NCBI GenBank assembly: GCA_937894105.1 | Contig: CALCTI010000455.1 | Coordinates: 1 to 10,743 of the forward strand | Direction of reading: 5' to 3' | Length of the DNA stretch: 10,743 nucleotides | Source of the DNA: an uncultured cyanobacterium | GTDB taxonomy: Bacteria; Cyanobacteriota; Cyanobacteriia; CACIAM-69d | In this document: piece after piece, positions 6,467 through 10,743 of the stretch | Numbering within the stretch: position 1 is the stretch's first letter | How the letters are laid out: each line of letters begins with the position of its first letter | The notes under the pieces: generated by a model | What the model was told of the DNA's origin: nothing | The model's input: only the letters and a program-made list of their open reading frames with translations | Database searches by the model: none | Made by a program: the position numbers and the translations under genes

Positions 6467-8977
6467 GTGATTCAACGACTTGGGTTAGGGCTGGGAATAC
6501 TGCCGCTGACGATACTGGCATCAGCCTATCCAGCATCGGCATCGGCTGAGAATTGGCGTGAATTAGCGCCTGAATTCGACGGATCGGAGGCGATCGCCCA
6601 AGCAGAAAATGCGATCGCCGTGACGGAGGTGCAAATCCAGGAAACACCATCTGGTTTGACCCTGACCCTGACCTCAAACGAGGCACTGACGGCGGGAGAC
6701 TCCAGAACCGTGGGAAATGCGCTGATTGTGACTCTTGCCAATGCGGTGCTGGATCTAGATGACGCTGACCAGGCGGAGCAGTTTAGTCCCGTAGACGGAA
6801 TTGCATTGGTGAGTTTGGTGCAGTTGCCTGAGGGTGGGGTGCAGGTGTCCATTACCGGCGCCGATGCACCGCCAACGGTTGAAGTCACCACCATAGGAGG
6901 CCGCTTAGTGGTGGGCGTCACCCGAGGAAATCCGGACAGAGTTGCCCAAGGCTCCGAGGCGATTCAAATTGGCGTTGAGGGCGATCGCGATAATTACTAT
7001 GTGCCGAATGCGTCCACGGCGACCCGAACGGATACGCCTCTAAGCGAAACCCCCCAATCGATTCAGGTTATTCCCCAATCGGTCCTCGAAGATCAACAGG
7101 TGATTCAGTTAGGGGATGCCCTACGCAACGCCAGTGGTGTGGTCTCCAGCTCCCGGGATCAACGGGGTCCCAGATTCATTATTCGCGGCTTTAACAGCAG
7201 TGCAATTTTGCGGGACGGTTACCGACTATTGAATGCAGGGAGCGGTAATGTCGGCTATCAGGAATTGGCGAACGTTGAGCGCATTGAAGTCTTGAAAGGG
7301 CCCGCCTCCATTTTGTCTGGGGCATTGGAGCCGGGGGGCGCGATCAACCTAGTCACCGAGCAACCCCTGCCAGAACCGGCCTATGAACTGAGTTTTCGGG
7401 GTGGGAGCCGTACCTTACTGGAGCCCAGTGTTGATTTGACCGGTCCCTTAACCGCAGATGGACGATTACTCTATCGCCTTAATGCTCTGTACCGCCGTGA
7501 GGATTTTTACCGAGATTTTGATACGCCAACGGAACAGTTCTTTATCGCACCGACCATTAGTTGGGCCATTAATGATCGCACCGATTTGGTCGTAGAGGCG
7601 GAGTACAGCGATGAAACGCGGGCTTCAGATTTTGGGGGTTTACCAGTCCTAGGCGATCGCGTTGCCGATGTGCCCTTTGATCGGATTACCGGTGAACCCA
7701 GCGATATCGCCACCAATGAAACCTTGCAAGCAGGCTATCGGTTTGAGCATCGCTTTAACGACAGTTGGAAAATTCGCAATAGCTTTCGGTATTTCCGCTT
7801 TGAACCGGAATTTATATCTAACGTCGCTTTCCGGGTCCTCGATGAGGAAACGGGGGATCTCTTCCGGGTTTGGGTCCAGGGCGCTCAGCCCGTCAGCTCC
7901 TACGAGGTACAAACCAACGTGGTTGGAGAGTTTTCCACGGGCTCGCTCAAACATACTCTGCTGGCCGGCATTGATTATAGTCGCCGAGATTTCACTAGCT
8001 TCGGACGCGATGACCAGGCCAACCGCCAGGCACCGTTCAATATTTTTAATCCGGTGTATGGTGCTGAGCGTCCTGACAGCTTTGATGATCCGCTCCCTAA
8101 GACTGGCGCCTCCCGGACTAGAAACTTAGGGATCTACGTTCAGGATCAAGTGGAAATCCTCGATAATCTCTTCCTGCTAGCAGGGATTCGATTCGATACG
8201 GTTCGGGTAAAGAACAATTTTGAAAACACCGGAGACGAACGGGATGACCAAGGGTGGACCCCGCGGGTGGGACTTGTCTATCAACCCATTGACAACCTAT
8301 CCCTTTATGGCAGCTTCAGCACCTCATTCCGCCCCAATTCAGGTCAGAATCGCGCTGGCAACATCATTGAACCGGAGCGGGGGAAACAGTTTGAAGTGGG
8401 GGCGCGGGCCGAGCTTTTCGAGGGGCGATTGACGGCGAATTTAGCCCTATTCCACATCACCAAAACCAATGTGGCGACGGCGGATCCCACCGCGTTGCCG
8501 ACCGATAATTTTGTGGTTGCCACCGGTGAGCAGCGCAGTCAAGGAGTGGAGCTGGATATCATCGGTGAAATTCTGCCCGGTTGGAATATCGTCGCGAACT
8601 ATGCCTATACCGATGCCGACATTACGGAGGACAATACTGGGATTGAAGGGAATCGCTTATTTGGGGTGCCGGAGCATAATTTCAATCTGTGGACTAGCTA
8701 CGAAATTCAAAAGGGTGATCTGGAAGGACTGAGTTTTGGCATTGGCTTTAACTATGTCAGCGATCGCTTTGGGGACAACGACAATAGTTTCCTCTTGGAA
8801 GATTATTTTTTGACCAACGCAGCAATCTCCTATGCTCGTGATAATTGGGAGGCCGCGCTCAATGTGCGTAATCTATTTGATATCGACTACATCGATAGTT
8901 CGGAAGGATCACGGGCTTTTGAAAACCGCCCCGGTGAAGGGTTGACCGTGTCTGGTCGATTTACGGTGCGATTTTAG
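6467..8977 (+). CDS. TonB-dependent siderophore receptor with N-terminal AMIN domain (receptor B)
   Basis: An 836-aa paralogue of receptor A. GTG 6467 is preferred over the upstream TTG 6449 because GAGG (6458-6461) sits 5 nt before it and the product then starts with a clean signal peptide (MIQRLGLGLGILPLTILAS, cut after ASASA). An AMIN-like region follows at about 40-150 (LTLTSNEALTAG, GNALIVTLANAVLD, SITGADAPPTVEV). The TonB-box-like EAIQIGVEG starts at 164. The plug carries TPLSETPQSIQVI, FIIRGFNSSAILRDG, RIEVLKGPASIL and PGGAINLVTEQP. The barrel ends GRFTVRF with a terminal Phe. Long stretches match receptor A (ELANV, LDIIGEILPGWN, YTD), while other barrel regions differ, so a different but related ferric siderophore is plausible. 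It is paired with the FecB-like gene 77 bp downstream. The direct repeat at 6290-6342 may control it. Confidence 0.95.
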   Translation: MIQRLGLGLGILPLTILASAYPASASAENWRELAPEFDGSEAIAQAENAIAVTEVQIQETPSGLTLTLTSNEALTAGDSRTVGNALIVTLANAVLDLDDADQAEQFSPVDGIALVSLVQLPEGGVQVSITGADAPPTVEVTTIGGRLVVGVTRGNPDRVAQGSEAIQIGVEGDRDNYYVPNASTATRTDTPLSETPQSIQVIPQSVLEDQQVIQLGDALRNASGVVSSSRDQRGPRFIIRGFNSSAILRDGYRLLNAGSGNVGYQELANVERIEVLKGPASILSGALEPGGAINLVTEQPLPEPAYELSFRGGSRTLLEPSVDLTGPLTADGRLLYRLNALYRREDFYRDFDTPTEQFFIAPTISWAINDRTDLVVEAEYSDETRASDFGGLPVLGDRVADVPFDRITGEPSDIATNETLQAGYRFEHRFNDSWKIRNSFRYFRFEPEFISNVAFRVLDEETGDLFRVWVQGAQPVSSYEVQTNVVGEFSTGSLKHTLLAGIDYSRRDFTSFGRDDQANRQAPFNIFNPVYGAERPDSFDDPLPKTGASRTRNLGIYVQDQVEILDNLFLLAGIRFDTVRVKNNFENTGDERDDQGWTPRVGLVYQPIDNLSLYGSFSTSFRPNSGQNRAGNIIEPERGKQFEVGARAELFEGRLTANLALFHITKTNVATADPTALPTDNFVVATGEQRSQGVELDIIGEILPGWNIVANYAYTDADITEDNTGIEGNRLFGVPEHNFNLWTSYEIQKGDLEGLSFGIGFNYVSDRFGDNDNSFLLEDYFLTNAAISYARDNWEAALNVRNLFDIDYIDSSEGSRAFENRPGEGLTVSGRFTVRF

Positions 8978-9054
8978 GAGGCTGTATGGGGTTTGGGCAT
9001 TGATAAGGGTGAGTAAGGGTAAGGGATGATTGATGAGGGGCTATACGACGAACC
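8978..9054 (+). promoter_or_regulatory. Spacer between receptor B and FecB-like B with a partial shared motif
   Basis: TTTGGGCAT at 8992-9000 repeats the centre of the motif at 236-259. It is followed by G-rich short repeats (TAAGGGTGAG, TAAGGGTAAGGG). GAGGGG at 9035-9040 is 14 nt from the next start codon, a long spacing for a Shine-Dalgarno site. A nine-base match alone could be chance. Confidence 0.2.
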
Positions 9055-10047
9055 ATGATGTTAAATCTGAAATATGCCCAACATCATCGCCGATGGCGGC
9101 GGGTTCGGAGACTGGGTTTGATGGCGATCGCCCTGCTGCTGACGATGGCCCTCGCGATCGCTTGCGGTAGTCCTTCCCCGTCCACTGCACCAACGGCGAG
9201 CGAGACCTTCCGTACTGTCGACCATGCGATGGGGTCAGCCTTGGTTCCCAATGAGCCCCGCCGAGTGGTTGTTATGGGGACGGCTCCTTTGGATGTGGCG
9301 ATCGCCTTAGGCGTCACCCCGGTGGGCGCTTGGGTTAATCATGATTTCCCCGGCTATCTGGGGAATCGCACTGACGGGATTGAGATTATTTCCACTGGTG
9401 GACCGCCGAATATAGAGGCGATCGCCAAGCTTCAGCCCGATCTAATTCTCGGGAGCAAAATCGGTAGTGAAGCGATTTACCCTAGCCTTGTGCAGATTGC
9501 CCCCACCGTCCTCTCTGAAGAAAATGGGCGAGAAGGAGATTGGGAAAAGCAGCTACGGCTTTACGGCGAGGCACTGGGTAAATCCGGCGCAGCCGAGCAA
9601 AGGATTAAAGACTATCAGACCCAGCTCAAAGCATTGCAGCAAAAACTTGAGGCACCAGAAGACACCGTTGTTTCTTTAGTGTTCTCTTTCCGAGACTACA
9701 TTGGCTTTTATAGTCACACTAGTTTTTCGGGCTCAATTTTGAGCGATATCGGTTTCGCTCGCCCCAAAATTCAAACCCAGCCGACGTTGTCAACCTACCT
9801 CAGCATCGTTTCAAAAGAAGCGTTTCAGGATCTAGACGGAGACATCATTTTCCTGATCGTTAACGAGCACAAGGGCTCCAATAGCCTTACCCACGACGCC
9901 TTCGTTCAAGACCCACTTTTTTCCCAGTTATCTGCGGTGAAGAACAAGCAAGTTTATCCGGTCAAGTCTGAAGTGTGGACTGCGGGGCGCAATGTTCTGG
10001 CTGCACAGCAGGTATTGAAAGATATTGGCAATGCTTTGGCTAATTGA
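9055..10047 (+). CDS. FecB-like siderophore-binding lipoprotein (B)
   Basis: A 330-aa periplasmic binding protein, paralogous in role to the lipoprotein of module A but shorter. The start is ATG 9055 (ATG 9058 is equivalent). A strongly basic n-region (HHRRWRRVRRLG) and the hydrophobic stretch LMAIALLLTMALAIAC place a good lipobox, AIAC, at Cys37. ATG 9121 would remove the charged part and is less likely. The mature protein starts with a Ser/Pro/Thr linker, then FRTVDHAMGSALVPNEPRR, VVVMGTAPLDVAIALG and QPDLILGSK. These are the FecB/PeripBP_2 first-lobe motifs, with a second lobe reaching the C-terminus (NKQVYPVKSEVW). It should bind the siderophore imported by receptor B and hand it to an ABC importer not seen here. 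Four HIP1 octamers in its first 370 bp suit a resident cyanobacterial gene. Confidence 0.9.
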   Translation: MMLNLKYAQHHRRWRRVRRLGLMAIALLLTMALAIACGSPSPSTAPTASETFRTVDHAMGSALVPNEPRRVVVMGTAPLDVAIALGVTPVGAWVNHDFPGYLGNRTDGIEIISTGGPPNIEAIAKLQPDLILGSKIGSEAIYPSLVQIAPTVLSEENGREGDWEKQLRLYGEALGKSGAAEQRIKDYQTQLKALQQKLEAPEDTVVSLVFSFRDYIGFYSHTSFSGSILSDIGFARPKIQTQPTLSTYLSIVSKEAFQDLDGDIIFLIVNEHKGSNSLTHDAFVQDPLFSQLSAVKNKQVYPVKSEVWTAGRNVLAAQQVLKDIGNALAN

Positions 10048-10065
10048 TGCCCATCGTCAGTATTA

Positions 10066-10089
10066 ATGCGTTTGGGGCTCAAAATCCCT
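10066..10089 (+). promoter_or_regulatory. Candidate shared regulatory motif, copy 2
   Basis: This stretch starts ATGCGTTTGGGGC, continues TCAAAATCCCT and differs from 236-259 at only 3 of 24 positions. It begins 18 bp after the FecB-like B stop and ends 91 bp before the MFS start. The rest of this gap (10090-10180) holds one HIP1 site and no other clear signal. Confidence 0.4.
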
Positions 10090-10180
10090 AGAGTGCGATC
10101 GCAAATTTTCCTAGGCTACGTAAGGCAGTCTTACCCGTTGCTCCGCCGCCTTTCCCCAACTGCCGTTACTGATTCCACCT

Positions 10181-10743
10181 ATGCGAATATTCACCCTGAT
10201 TTGGTGCGGTCAACTCGTATCCAGCATCGGCAGCTACATGACTTTTTTTGCCCTCACCCTCTGGACGTGGGAGCAAACTGGCTCAGCGACGGCGCTGGCC
10301 CTGATCACCCTATGCCTCAAACTGCTCCAAATCCCCACCGCGCTCTTCGCCGGAATGGTGGTGGATCGGTTCAACCGTAAGCATTTAATGCTGACCGGTG
10401 ATGGGATTAGTGCTGGCATCACCTTAGGGGTTGGGCTGCTCTATATGACCCAGCAGCTTCAGCTTTGGCATCTTTATTTGGCTGCGGCGATCGCGGGCGG
10501 CTTTATGGGAATCCAAGGGCTCGCCTACCAAGCGTCTGTGGCGCTGATTGTGCCCAAGGCGCAGTATACGCGGGCGGGCAGCATGGGAGCGGTCGTACAC
10601 TACGGCTCGAATATTGCAGGACCAGCCCTAGCGGGAGTGCTTTATCCTGCCATCGGATTATCGGGCATTGTGGGGGTTGATCTGGCCACCTTTGCGATCG
10701 CCTTTTTCACCCTTCTTGTGGCCCCCATTCCCCAGCCGCCTCC
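10181..10743 (+). CDS. MFS exporter, N-terminal part, cut by the window end
   Basis: An open frame runs from ATG 10181 to the last base, giving 187 residues and two extra bases. In-frame sequence upstream reaches a TAA at 10121-10123 without another usable start, and no Shine-Dalgarno site is evident. The protein begins MRIFTLIWCGQLVSSIGSYM, typical of cyanobacterial MFS exporters of the EntS/macrolide-efflux type. About six membrane segments are visible, starting near residues 5, 38, 72, 97, 134 and 161. The MFS motif A is present between helices 2 and 3 as GMVVDRFNRK (58-67). The family usually has around 400-430 residues and 12 helices, so just under half is seen. Next to siderophore uptake genes, export of a siderophore is a reasonable guess (EntS exports enterobactin), but drug or metabolite efflux is equally compatible. 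Confidence 0.88.
   Translation, partial: MRIFTLIWCGQLVSSIGSYMTFFALTLWTWEQTGSATALALITLCLKLLQIPTALFAGMVVDRFNRKHLMLTGDGISAGITLGVGLLYMTQQLQLWHLYLAAAIAGGFMGIQGLAYQASVALIVPKAQYTRAGSMGAVVHYGSNIAGPALAGVLYPAIGLSGIVGVDLATFAIAFFTLLVAPIPQPP

Larger units (their letters stand above)
169..10701. other. HIP1 octamers (GCGATCGC) scattered through the window
   Basis: About 24 copies were counted by eye. The first is at 169-176 and the last at 10694-10701. They lie in coding and non-coding DNA, often extended to GGCGATCGCC. This over-representation is known from many cyanobacteria and is the main taxonomic clue. A gap without copies spans roughly 1090-3150, most of the receptor A barrel. Confidence 0.9.

Noticed and set aside
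7662..8129. 155-codon open frame inside receptor B
   Set aside because: It overlaps the receptor barrel in another frame; the receptor frame has strong family motifs on both sides and throughout.
10066..10380. 104-codon open frame starting just after the FecB-like B gene
   Set aside because: Its product is Pro/Arg/His-rich with no recognisable features and overlaps the clear MFS frame from 10181 in another phase. The start falls inside the shared motif.
1..10743. tRNA, rRNA or CRISPR array
   Set aside because: No cloverleaf with conserved arms, no rRNA-like sequence and no regularly spaced repeat-spacer array were seen.

Overview
The window looks like cyanobacterial chromosomal DNA. The octamer GCGATCGC (HIP1), a hallmark of many cyanobacterial genomes, occurs about two dozen times by eye. 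The gene content also fits: AMIN-domain TonB-dependent siderophore receptors, FecB-type lipoproteins and a PchR-type AraC regulator, a set known from cyanobacterial iron-scavenging loci such as those of Synechocystis PCC 6803. The genus cannot be fixed from the sequence.

Layout, all genes on the + strand: (1) 1-396, a leader region with a palindromic repeat, a possible terminator, a motif shared with another promoter region, and an 8-bp inverted repeat just upstream of the first gene. (2) 397-4085, module A: an outer-membrane receptor followed after 2 nt by a FecB-like binding lipoprotein. (3) 4073-4460, a 16-bp tandem duplication over the stop codon and the 3' remnant of a third receptor gene. 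(4) 4483-5004, overlapping hairpins followed by a half-size EamA membrane protein. (5) 5131-6126, a PchR-like AraC regulator. (6) 6127-6466, a 133-bp MITE-like element with inverted ends and CTAG flanks, then a roughly 20-bp direct repeat that could be an operator. (7) 6467-10047, module B: a second receptor and a second FecB-like lipoprotein. (8) 10181-10743, the first 187 residues of an MFS exporter that runs off the window; it continues beyond the end and has its own upstream region carrying the shared motif.

Together the genes suggest a ferric-siderophore acquisition locus. Two paralogous receptors carry loaded siderophores across the outer membrane with TonB energy, two lipid-anchored binding proteins collect them in the periplasm, an AraC/PchR regulator probably senses siderophore or iron status, and the MFS protein may export a siderophore or related compound. 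No inner-membrane FecCD permease, ATPase, TonB/ExbBD or siderophore synthesis gene is visible, so these must be elsewhere or outside the window. The clearest non-textbook signals are the 24-bp motif shared by two upstream regions, the direct repeat before receptor B, the MITE-like element, the receptor remnant and the stacked hairpins before the EamA gene.
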